This document shows positions 8,435 through 14,663 of a stretch of DNA of 28,310 nucleotides, in pieces. The stretch covers positions 1 to 28,310 of the forward strand of contig DEKJ01000059.1 of the NCBI GenBank assembly GCA_002353825.1, written 5' to 3'. This DNA is from Prevotella sp. UBA2725 (lineage in GTDB: Bacteria > Bacteroidota > Bacteroidia > Bacteroidales > Bacteroidaceae). The position numbers were made by a program, and so were the translations under genes. The notes below the pieces were generated by a model. It did not search any database and was not told the DNA's origin. It saw nothing but the letters and a program-made list of their open reading frames with translations. Each line of letters starts with the position of its first letter. Within the stretch, counting starts at the first letter, position 1.

Positions 8435-9271
8435 ATGGTAATAAGCACATCATTACAGACATTGTTGTCGGGAGAAGACGTTGCCGGTTCAAAGCTTAGC
8501 GGTCGATTAACTATGGAGCTATTGAAGGAAGGACTGTTGCAGGTAATCCGCCATGGCTCCAAAAAGTCATACCGGGCTCGTGATGTGGCTGCATTGAAGC
8601 GATACCTTATCGATAAGGACGAGCGATACCGCATCATGGATGTAAACGCTTCCGACACTCGCGCTTCAATGGCTTCAGAAACCGGCAACTCCAAGCTTGT
8701 CATGGTACGCTCGTGCCCGGGATTTCCAGTCAACAGTTATGAACCGATAGATTGTCGGCTGAGTGACAAACCGTTTGTTGTCTTTCCGCCCAAAGGTAGT
8801 TTTGTGTTCATTACCGACTGGGAGCGTTTTTCTATTCCTGAGGATGTTACAGTGATAGGCATTGAAAACATGGAAAACTTCAGGAAGATCCGTCAGCAGC
8901 GCACTTTCTTAGAGCATTATCTTCTGAAGCATGAACTGCCTTTGAAGGCGCTCTTTGTATCACGTTATCCACAGTCGTCGGATCTCCGGAAGTGGCTTTG
9001 CACCATTCCCAATCACTATCTGCATTTCGGCGACTTCGATTTGGCTGGCATCAACATCTTCCTTACGGCGTTCTATAAGTATTTGGGTCCTTCACGCTCG
9101 TCCTTCCTCATCCCTGATGACATCGCAGATCGCTTGAAGGTTGGGTCCGCCAAGCGCTATGACGATCAGTTGAAAGAACTCTCTACTGATAATAAGGAAC
9201 TTCAAAGTCTGATAGAACTTATTCGGCATGAGCGTAAAGGGTATGACCAGGAAGGATATATAGAAAAATAG
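8435..9271 (+). CDS. jetD: Wadjet Toprim nuclease subunit JetD (MksG-like), compact
   Basis: This 278-residue protein is read as the nuclease that cleaves DNA trapped by the JetABC motor. Residues 1-60 look like a winged-helix DNA-binding domain (TMELLKEGLLQ, then AALKRYLID). The second half carries Toprim-fold metal residues: E144 in VIGIENMENF and the D-x-D pair D200/D202 in FGDFDLAGI. This layout, a DNA-binding N-terminus plus a topoisomerase VI-like Toprim domain, is characteristic of JetD. At 278 residues it appears shorter than the JetD proteins I know (usually above about 350). Either the N-terminal domain is reduced or this is a distinct subtype; no frameshift is evident. It begins 9 bases after jetC and is the last gene of the operon. 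Confidence 0.78.
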   Translation: MVISTSLQTLLSGEDVAGSKLSGRLTMELLKEGLLQVIRHGSKKSYRARDVAALKRYLIDKDERYRIMDVNASDTRASMASETGNSKLVMVRSCPGFPVNSYEPIDCRLSDKPFVVFPPKGSFVFITDWERFSIPEDVTVIGIENMENFRKIRQQRTFLEHYLLKHELPLKALFVSRYPQSSDLRKWLCTIPNHYLHFGDFDLAGINIFLTAFYKYLGPSRSSFLIPDDIADRLKVGSAKRYDDQLKELSTDNKELQSLIELIRHERKGYDQEGYIEK

Positions 9272-9298
9272 AGATAGACTTTATATATTTTTATCTCT
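9270..9298 (+). terminator. Possible weak terminator after jetD
   Basis: AGAGATA (9270-9276) can pair with TATCTCT (9292-9298) immediately at the jetD stop codon. The stem is only 7 bp, the loop is 15 bases and no clean T-run follows, so this is weak evidence for termination. The remaining bases up to the next gene hold a promoter. Confidence 0.25.
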
Positions 9299-9353
9299 TC
9301 CTTGCTCCTCTCATAAAAATATCGAATTGAAGATAATATTTTCCTCTTTTCTC

Positions 9354-9384
9354 TTGGATTATTAAAATTGTTTTTATAAATTTG
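9354..9384 (+). promoter_or_regulatory. Promoter of the AAA-DUF4143 ATPase gene
   Basis: TTGG (9354-9357), a 19-base spacer and TAAATTTG (9377-9384) match the Bacteroidetes -33/-7 promoter consensus. The ATG lies 30 bases beyond the -7 element. This makes the ATPase a transcription unit separate from the Wadjet operon. Confidence 0.7.
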
Positions 9385-9414
9385 CGAAGAAAACAGAATC
9401 GATATTTATAGTTC

Positions 9415-10689
9415 ATGAACAGAAACGTTCTCAAACAGATATTATTAGACAATAGGGCAGAGGTTGAGAGGTATCAAGTCTTCCCTCGCAAGATTGACCT
9501 TTCATGCTTTCCGTGCATCGTACTGGTAGGGTTGCGTCGTGCGGGGAAATCGTTCCTGTTGTATCAGCGTATGCAGCAGCTCCTCCATGAGGGTCATACG
9601 TGGGATGAGATGCTTTATCTCAATTTTGAGGACGACCGACTTGATGGATTCACTGCAGCTGACTTCAATCTAATCTTAGAGTGTCACGCGGAGCTGTCGG
9701 ACAAGCGACCTATGCTTTTCTTGGATGAGATACAGAATATCGATGGCTGGCAGAAATTTGCCCGTCGTCTTGCTGATGAGAAATATAAGGTGTGCATTAC
9801 CGGAAGTAACGCAAAGATGCTATCGAGCCAGTTCATGTCAGAATTAGGCGGCAGGTATCTCACGATAGAGGTCTATCCTTTCAGTCTGACTGAGACTCTC
9901 GACTATAGTGGTCAGCCTCATGATGAGAAGACAATGCTTGGCACGCTGACGCGAGCGAAGTTCATGCGGGCTTACAACGACTATCTTCATTGGGGTGGTC
10001 TGCCAGAGGGCATCGGCTTGCCTGTCAAGCGAAACTATATCAGCAGCGTGTTTCAAAAGATATACCTCGGCGATATCTGCGCGCGCAACGGTATCAGTAA
10101 TCCTGGTTTACTCCGATTGATGATCAAGAAGATTGCGGAGAGCATCAAACAGCCGTTGTCCTATAATCGGTTGGCTCGGATACTCTCGTCTGTGGGCGGA
10201 AAGATCAGTGTGCCTACGGTTCGCACTTATGTGCAATCGTGTGAAGAAGCATGGCTGCTCTTGAGAGTTCACAACATTGCATCCTCGTTCTCGGAGAAAG
10301 AGACCATTTCGAAGTTCTATTTCATAGATAACGGTCTGCTCAATCTCTTCTTGATTGATTCTGATACATCCTTGTTGGAGAATCTCGTTGCCGATACCCT
10401 ATTCAGAAAATACGGTAACGCTCCTGACAATGAGCGTGTGTTCTATTACAATTCAGGTGTGGAGGTCGACTTCTATATTCCTGAGGATGGTCTGGCCATT
10501 CAGGTGTCGTATGATATCAGCAAGAGCACGGAGACTTGGGATCGGGAGGTCGAGGCTCTGAAGAAACTCCCTGCGGCATTGGACTGCCGCCAAAGACTGA
10601 TCATCACCTATGATGAGGAAGACGAGATAGAAACCGACAAGGGGACTATCAAAGTCCTTCCTTATTGGAAGTGGGTAAATGAACTGTAA
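9415..10689 (+). CDS. AAA ATPase with C-terminal DUF4143 domain
   Basis: A 424-residue P-loop ATPase of the AAA_14/DUF4143 type that is widespread and multicopy in Bacteroidales. The Walker A motif GLRRAGKS is at residues 39-46, Walker B LFLDEIQNI with D104/E105 follows, and TGSNAKML is the expected sensor-1-like strand. The C-terminal third (about 215-400) has the DUF4143 pattern: a winged-helix segment, YFIDNGLLN, then a nuclease-like FYYNSGVEVDFYI ... AIQVSYD stretch similar to PD-(D/E)xK folds. The molecular function of the family is not established; roles in DNA transactions or transport have been guessed. It has its own promoter and ends where the promoter of the next gene begins. Company with Wadjet and RhuM-Fic suggests a defence or mobile-island context, but this family also occurs elsewhere. 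Confidence 0.85.
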   Translation: MNRNVLKQILLDNRAEVERYQVFPRKIDLSCFPCIVLVGLRRAGKSFLLYQRMQQLLHEGHTWDEMLYLNFEDDRLDGFTAADFNLILECHAELSDKRPMLFLDEIQNIDGWQKFARRLADEKYKVCITGSNAKMLSSQFMSELGGRYLTIEVYPFSLTETLDYSGQPHDEKTMLGTLTRAKFMRAYNDYLHWGGLPEGIGLPVKRNYISSVFQKIYLGDICARNGISNPGLLRLMIKKIAESIKQPLSYNRLARILSSVGGKISVPTVRTYVQSCEEAWLLLRVHNIASSFSEKETISKFYFIDNGLLNLFLIDSDTSLLENLVADTLFRKYGNAPDNERVFYYNSGVEVDFYIPEDGLAIQVSYDISKSTETWDREVEALKKLPAALDCRQRLIITYDEEDEIETDKGTIKVLPYWKWVNEL

Positions 10690-10694
10690 CTTTG
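10665..10694 (+). promoter_or_regulatory. Promoter of the RhuM-Fic gene, overlapping the ATPase stop codon
   Basis: TTGG (10665-10668), an 18-base spacer and TAACTTTG (10687-10694). The TAA of the ATPase gene is the first three bases of the -7 element. A second -7-like TACGTTTG lies at 10717-10724 with a poorly spaced TTTG upstream, so two starts are possible. Confidence 0.6.
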
Positions 10695-10734
10695 TGAGAG
10701 TGCAAATCAATAATTCTACGTTTGAAATACATCT

Positions 10735-10757
10735 AAAGGTGGCTATTGGCCACCTTT
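10735..10757 (+). promoter_or_regulatory. Perfect 9-bp hairpin in the RhuM-Fic leader
   Basis: AAAGGTGGC (10735-10743) pairs perfectly with GCCACCTTT (10749-10757) around a 5-base loop. No T-run follows, so it is not a standard terminator. It ends 15 bases before the preferred ATG at 10773 and covers a potential TTG start at 10746. It may be a weak attenuator or may control translation start. Confidence 0.6.
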
Positions 10758-10772
10758 GAAAGTAAAAAAGCA

Positions 10773-11771
10773 ATGGAAAATAAGGAACTTGAGAACAAGA
10801 TAGTCATCTATCAATCCAAGGATGGCAAAACTCAATTGGACGTAAAACTTGAGGGAGAAACTGTTTGGCTAAATAGACAGCAACTTGCCACTTTGTTCGA
10901 TCGTGATATTAAAACAATCGGCAAGCACATAGCTAACGCACTAAAGGAAGAATTGAGTGATGGGCCGGCAACTGTCGCAAAATTTGCGACAGTTCAAAAT
11001 GAAGGCAATCGTGAGGTAACTCGACAGATAGAATATTATAATCTCGACATGATTATATCTGTGGGATACCGTGTTAAGAGTAAACGTGGTGTAGAATTCC
11101 GTCGTTGGGCAAACAGCGTCTTGAAGGATTACCTCATCAAAGGCTATGCTATCAACCAGCGTATCCGTGAGGAGAACTACCGGCAGATGGTACAGCTTGT
11201 CCGCTCTATGGCCCGCACAGTGAAGCTTCAAGACCTCAGCAAAGAAGTTCAGAATGCTTTGCTCGATGTCGTTGTCGACTATACTTTTGCCCTCGACCGT
11301 CTTGATGACTACGACTATCAGCGGCTGACGATCCCAGAAAGTGATACAGAGGAGAAATTCCATGCCACATATGACGGAGCCATGAGGGTCCTCGCCGAAC
11401 TCAGAGAAAAGTTTGGCGGAAGCGGCCTGTTTGCCAACGAGAAGGACGGCAGCTTCAAGAGCAGTATAGGCCAGATCTATCAGACCTTCGGTGGACAAGA
11501 GCTCTATCCATCGGTTGAGGAGAAGGCCGCCATGCTTCTATACCTCGTTACGAAGAATCACAGCTTCAGTGATGGCAACAAGCGAATTGCCGCCACGCTC
11601 TTCCTGTGGTTCATGAATGAGAACGGCATCCTCTACGATGAGAGCCATAATAAGCGCATCGACGATGCCACACTTGTCGCTCTCACTCTTCTCATTGCAG
11701 AGAGTCGCCCCGAAGAAAAGGATACGATGGTGAAAGTGGTAGTAAACCTCATTGGGCATACTGATGAATAA
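10773..11771 (+). CDS. RhuM-domain protein with C-terminal Fic/Doc domain
   Basis: A 332-residue two-domain protein. Residues 1-130 match the RhuM domain, including IVIYQS.DG, VWLNRQQLATLF, the EYYNLDMIISVGYRV core and the FRRWA segment. RhuM proteins are named from a Salmonella pathogenicity-island gene and their biochemical role is unclear. Residues 190-332 form a Fic/Doc fold with the active-site motif HSFSDGNKR at 263-271 (H263, F265, D267, N269, R271). This is close to the Fic consensus and keeps the catalytic His, so AMP transfer or another nucleotidyl or phosphoryl transfer is plausible. ATG 10773 is preferred over TTG 10746 because the latter lies inside a hairpin and adds nine atypical residues. 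The gene has its own promoter. Fic proteins often act as toxins or defence effectors; that role here is inferred. Confidence 0.85.
   Translation: MENKELENKIVIYQSKDGKTQLDVKLEGETVWLNRQQLATLFDRDIKTIGKHIANALKEELSDGPATVAKFATVQNEGNREVTRQIEYYNLDMIISVGYRVKSKRGVEFRRWANSVLKDYLIKGYAINQRIREENYRQMVQLVRSMARTVKLQDLSKEVQNALLDVVVDYTFALDRLDDYDYQRLTIPESDTEEKFHATYDGAMRVLAELREKFGGSGLFANEKDGSFKSSIGQIYQTFGGQELYPSVEEKAAMLLYLVTKNHSFSDGNKRIAATLFLWFMNENGILYDESHNKRIDDATLVALTLLIAESRPEEKDTMVKVVVNLIGHTDE
10970..10994. repeat. Perfect inverted repeat inside the RhuM-Fic gene (12-bp arms)
   Basis: AACTGTCGCAAA (10970-10981) and TTTGCGACAGTT (10983-10994) are exact inverted copies around one central base. The repeat lies in the coding region for residues TVAKFATVQ of the RhuM domain. 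It could be an autoregulatory operator, an mRNA hairpin, or a by-product of the conserved peptide. Confidence 0.8.
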
Positions 11772-11783
11772 TTTGTGGGATAG

Positions 11784-12179
11784 AGGCGCACTAACTCTGA
11801 CACTGCCGAAAGTAATAGTCAAGAGGGAAATAGTGTTAGAGAAGGCGCAAAAAGTGTCAGAGTAGATAATAAAAGTAACAGAGAAGACAAAAAAAGTAAT
11901 AGAGAAAGTAATAGAGAAGAAGGGTGTGGTGTCAGAGATAGTGTCAGAGAAGGCAACAAAAGTACCAGAGATGTAATTCCTCTAACAGATAAACAGCAAG
12001 AGGTCTTGAACTACTGCTCTGTTCCAAGAACCAGTAGAGACATACTTGACCATTTAGGCATAGTCTATCATTCTAAGAATATTAAGCGCTATATCACAAG
12101 TCTTGTCGATTCGGGTCTTCTTTTGATGTCTAATCCTGAGAAGCCCAATGACAGGAATCAGAAATATAGGAAGGCTTAA
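11784..12179 (+). pseudogene. Remnant: linker and winged-helix tail of an AlbA_2/Fic-type regulator
   Basis: An open frame of 131 codons without a credible start, bounded by TAG 11781 and TAA 12177. The first half is a low-complexity linker of SNRE/SVREG-like repeats from a purine-rich short tandem repeat. The second half reads as a winged helix: LTDKQQEVLNY, SRDILDHLGI, KNIKRYITSLVDSGLLLM, ending in NPEKPNDRNQKYR. That ending is typical of AlbA_2 (schlafen-type) ATP-binding proteins and some Fic proteins. The N-terminal catalytic part is missing. The frame is the same as that of RhuM-Fic upstream, separated by the TAA at 11769 and the TAG at 11781. It could be a broken-off tail of that gene or the leftover of an independent one. 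I favour a degenerate remnant. Confidence 0.65.
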
Positions 12180-12427
12180 AGACCGTCGATGTATTCTATC
12201 GTCGTGGACTCATGGAGACGTAGGGGCGTGGCATTACGCTCATCATTGATGGATGTAAAACAGCGGGACTGCCAGAGCCTACCTTCGAGGTTGCAGAGCC
12301 ATTTGTCAACCTGACTATTCGCTTCAATGCCCCGTTGTCCAAGAGTGGCGGATTAAATGGCACTGTAAATGGCACTGTAAATGGCACTGATGGCACATTA
12401 AATGGCATGTTAAATGGCGTATTATGA
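12170..12427 (+). pseudogene. Remnant of an AlbA_2/HATPase_c_4 ATP-binding protein with an internal stop
   Basis: One frame reads TVDVFYRRGLMET, then TAG at 12221, then GRGITLIIDGCKTAGLPEPTFEV and on to TGA 12425. Intact relatives read FYRRG(L)(M/I)E.WGRGI...GLPEPTFE, so the TAG stands exactly where the conserved Trp codon TGG is expected. After NLTIRFN comes a repetitive NGTVNGTVNGT linker, also typical of the family, but the winged-helix tail that should follow is absent. The piece represents only the middle to end of the GHKL-like ATPase region of a protein about 450-550 residues long. Together with the preceding remnant it marks a decayed regulator site. Order is tail first, then middle, so these are probably pieces of two different copies. 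Confidence 0.75.
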
Positions 12428-12557
12428 TATCGTAATCGTGAAGGACGGAGGAAAAGTGGTGATACGAAACGGCGTATCATGGCGTTTTCAAACGGGCGGT
12501 GTTTTGCTTTACCTCGCTACGCGAACAGCGACCTTCGGTTCCCATTGTTTTCCCGTA

Positions 12558-12595
12558 TAAAAAATTAAGGAGCTGCGTTTTGAACGTAACTCCTT
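12558..12595 (-). terminator. Rho-independent terminator of the tRNA gene
   Basis: On the minus strand, 13-base arms (12567-12579 and 12583-12595) pair with two wobble or mismatched positions around a 3-base loop. A T-rich tract follows (A-rich on plus at 12558-12566). It lies 12 bases past the tRNA 3' end. Confidence 0.8.
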
Positions 12596-12606
12596 GATTT
12601 TCAGTG

Positions 12607-12680
12607 TAGCGGGGGTGGGCCACGATCCCACGACCTCCGGATTATGAATCCGACGCTCTAACCAGCTGAGCTATCCCGCC
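12607..12680 (-). tRNA. tRNA-Met (anticodon CAT), divergent T-loop
   Basis: A 74-base minus-strand cloverleaf: acceptor GGCGGGA/CCCCGCT, D-arm GCTC/GAGC, anticodon stem TCGGA/TCCGG with loop TTCATAA, and T-stem GTGGG/CCCAC. The CAT anticodon and lack of initiator features suggest elongator tRNA-Met, though tRNA-Ile2 (lysidine-modified CAT) cannot be excluded by eye. Two things are odd. The T-loop reads ATCGTGG instead of the usual TTCRANY form, and the acceptor has an A7-C66 mismatch. CCA is not encoded. It has its own promoter and terminator. The 3' end faces the accessory island, as at many tRNA-borne integration sites, but I found no second copy of the 3' end that would prove an attachment site. 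Confidence 0.85.
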
Positions 12681-12716
12681 ATCATTTGTTTTGCCTTCAT
12701 TTCTGAATTGCGAGTG

Positions 12717-12747
12717 CAAAGGTAATACTTTTTTTTCGTTCCCACAA
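12717..12747 (-). promoter_or_regulatory. Promoter of the tRNA-Met gene
   Basis: On the minus strand, TTG near 12747-12745 is followed about 20 bases on by TACCTTTG (12724-12717). The sequence continues CACTCGC. The 15-mer TACCTTTGCACTCGC is identical to the predicted rRNA promoter at 28082-28096, which suggests shared control of stable RNA synthesis. Confidence 0.75.
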
Positions 12748-12800
12748 GAAAAAGACAAAAAATAATTCGAAAGATTAAAAGTTTATTCGGCTGCTTCCGT

Positions 12801-13481
12801 TTACTTCCTGTTTTTGCGGATCTTATCGTACCATTCTTTCAAAGCTGCACGCGGCGTACCTAACTGTACAAGCTTATCGAGATCTTGTTGAGCATCCGTG
12901 TAATTACGTAGTTTGATGCGGAGGTCGGCACGTGAGAGCAGGTAGTCTTTGTTGTTTGGATCATGTTGCAGTGCCTTTCCGTAGTCATATTCGGCGAGTT
13001 CGTTCATACCCCTCTCGCTTTCTATACCTGCTCTTGCTGCCCAAGCCACCGCAGAGTCGGGGTGAGCCGTGACAAGTTGGTTGATGCCGTCAAGTGCTTC
13101 CGTATAATGCTGGTCTTTCTCATTGAGCAAGGCAAGACCGAGACGAGCCTCAAAATTTCCGGGGACAAGCGTGAGGACGTTTTGGTAGTCGAGGCGTGCA
13201 AAGTTGTAGCGTCCGAGACGGTCATTGCAGTAAGCTCGATAATAGAGTGCAGCAATATTGTTCGGCTCATGCCGGAGCACAATATCATATTCTATTTTTG
13301 CGTTCTGCCATTCCTCGAGTTGCATATTCCATCCCGCTTTTTTGAGGCGCAGGTCGATTGAGTCAGGATGAAAAGACAACCTCTCCGTGGCAGCCTTCAG
13401 ACTGTCACGGAGAGGATTATTTTGTGCCATGGCTCCCATTGGGAGCCACAGCATCAATAAGAATGCAAGGATGTGCTTCAT
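12801..13481 (-). CDS. Secreted TPR-repeat protein
   Basis: A 226-residue protein with a Sec signal peptide (MKHILAFLLMLWLPMGAMAQ, cleavage expected after AMA or AQ), so probably periplasmic. The rest is made of tetratricopeptide repeats of about 34 residues. Clear examples are AKIEYDIVLRHEPNNIAALYYRAYC, FARLDYQNVLTLVPGNFEARL, the LAEYDYGKALQHDPNNKDYLL block and a final DAQQDLDKLVQLG. TPRs mediate protein-protein contacts. Its start codon overlaps the end of the pseudokinase gene by 4 bases, so the two are translationally coupled and likely act together. The pseudokinase has a C-terminal extracytoplasmic part that could be the partner. It is the last gene of the five-gene operon that starts at 17032. 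Confidence 0.85.
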   Translation of the reverse strand: MKHILAFLLMLWLPMGAMAQNNPLRDSLKAATERLSFHPDSIDLRLKKAGWNMQLEEWQNAKIEYDIVLRHEPNNIAALYYRAYCNDRLGRYNFARLDYQNVLTLVPGNFEARLGLALLNEKDQHYTEALDGINQLVTAHPDSAVAWAARAGIESERGMNELAEYDYGKALQHDPNNKDYLLSRADLRIKLRNYTDAQQDLDKLVQLGTPRAALKEWYDKIRKNRK

Positions 13482-14632
13482 TGATTCTTCTGTTGGGTGT
13501 ATTCAGCGAAGGCCTTGTCGAAGGCATCAAGCTGAGTGCTTGTCTTGCCTTGTTTCTTCAGTACACGGCGCAGACCCTTGTAGTAAGCACCCACTTTAGC
13601 GTGGATCGTTGCAGGATCGGCACCAGAGTTGTAGATCTTGTCAAGATCAGTGTGCATCTGCGGTACGAGATCATTGAGGAAAGCATTGTCTCCTTGAGCC
13701 TGGTCAGCTTGCTGATTCTGTGTGGTGTCTGAAGGCTGTGCGCTTTGTGGTTGTTCACTGTCAGTGCTGTCCTGATCACTGGTGTCTCGCGTTGTGATGG
13801 AGTCGTTCTGTTCAGTCTGTTGCGGCTCCTGCTGATTGTCGCTGCTACCATTTTGTGCGACGAGCAGCGCTACGGCCACACACACGAGTACCACGATGAT
13901 AGCGATGATGATGGCCATCTTTTTGTTGCTGGAGACGCTGGGCTGTGCATCCGTCAGCTCGTCTGCAGGACGGTTGAAACGATGCTTATCAACAGCATCC
14001 ATGAGCTGGTCTACGTCCTCAAAGCGCTCGTTACGACCGAATCGACAACATTTTTCAATGACATTGTGATATTCAGCGTTGAAGCCCATGTCTTTGAGCA
14101 TCATGCCCAGCGAATAGATATCGGCACGCACATCCAGTCCTACGGTACCATCTTTAGCCTCAGGAGCAACGTACTTCAGCGTCTCCTGCGGTTGTTTCAT
14201 GATGTCCGTATAGCGCAGTTTGAACGTGAGCAGTTTGACCTCTTCGCCCTTCTTCGTGATGAAGACATTGCTTGCGTTCAGACCTCCGTGAACCATTCCC
14301 TTGGAGTGCATGTAGCTTATGGCATTGGTCACCTGTCTGAAGACGCGCCGCTTCTCGTCATCACTATGGCCCTCTTTCAGCCACTCAGCGAGCGAACGGC
14401 TGTCCTCCCATTCTGTTTCTACGATAGGGCCCTTGTCGGGATCGTCCTTGAGTGCGATATACTTGAATATGTCGTTGTTGTCCAAATCTTTTCCGCGTTC
14501 ATACTCCTGGCGCATATAGCGCTGGTAGTTGGGCTTTGCTCTGTAGGCCTCTTTAAGGCCAATCATCAGAACGTCCTTGCCACCATCCTTCTCGATGGTG
14601 ATTAGGTTAATGCTTGAAGTATTGAATTCCAT
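13478..14632 (-). CDS. Membrane-anchored protein kinase-like protein, predicted pseudokinase
   Basis: A 384-residue protein with a Hanks-type kinase fold at about 20-220, one transmembrane helix at about 239-260, a Gln/Asp/Ser-rich linker and a helical extracytoplasmic domain at about 315-384. Fold landmarks are ISYMHSKGMVHGGLNASNVFI (catalytic loop, 105-125), YVAPEA (APE-like, 154-159) and DVRADIYSLGMML (subdomain IX). Key catalytic residues are missing. HRD reads HGG at 115-117, the loop Lys is N119, and DFG reads TFK at 136-138; only N122 of the loop remains. The glycine-rich loop is also not clear. I therefore expect no phosphotransfer, with a role as a signalling or scaffold protein across the inner membrane. 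It overlaps the TPR gene by 4 bases and lies 31 bases downstream of a dNK gene. Confidence 0.8.
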   Translation of the reverse strand: MEFNTSSINLITIEKDGGKDVLMIGLKEAYRAKPNYQRYMRQEYERGKDLDNNDIFKYIALKDDPDKGPIVETEWEDSRSLAEWLKEGHSDDEKRRVFRQVTNAISYMHSKGMVHGGLNASNVFITKKGEEVKLLTFKLRYTDIMKQPQETLKYVAPEAKDGTVGLDVRADIYSLGMMLKDMGFNAEYHNVIEKCCRFGRNERFEDVDQLMDAVDKHRFNRPADELTDAQPSVSSNKKMAIIIAIIVVLVCVAVALLVAQNGSSDNQQEPQQTEQNDSITTRDTSDQDSTDSEQPQSAQPSDTTQNQQADQAQGDNAFLNDLVPQMHTDLDKIYNSGADPATIHAKVGAYYKGLRRVLKKQGKTSTQLDAFDKAFAEYTQQKNQ

Positions 14633-14663
14633 ATTCTTGAGGTTTTATATGTTCGTTATTTAA

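Noticed and set aside
10746..10772. TTG start for RhuM-Fic
   Set aside because: The codon is inside a strong hairpin and the added residues are atypical; ATG 10773 fits better.
12196..12480. Minus-strand open frame rich in PFNVPFTVPF repeats
   Set aside because: It is the antisense of the NGTVNGT linker of the AlbA_2 remnant, which makes sense only on the plus strand.
12414..12560. 48-codon plus-strand open frame (MAYYDIVIVKDGGK...)
   Set aside because: It overlaps the end of the AlbA_2 remnant, has no recognisable family, and runs into the tRNA terminator; probably chance.
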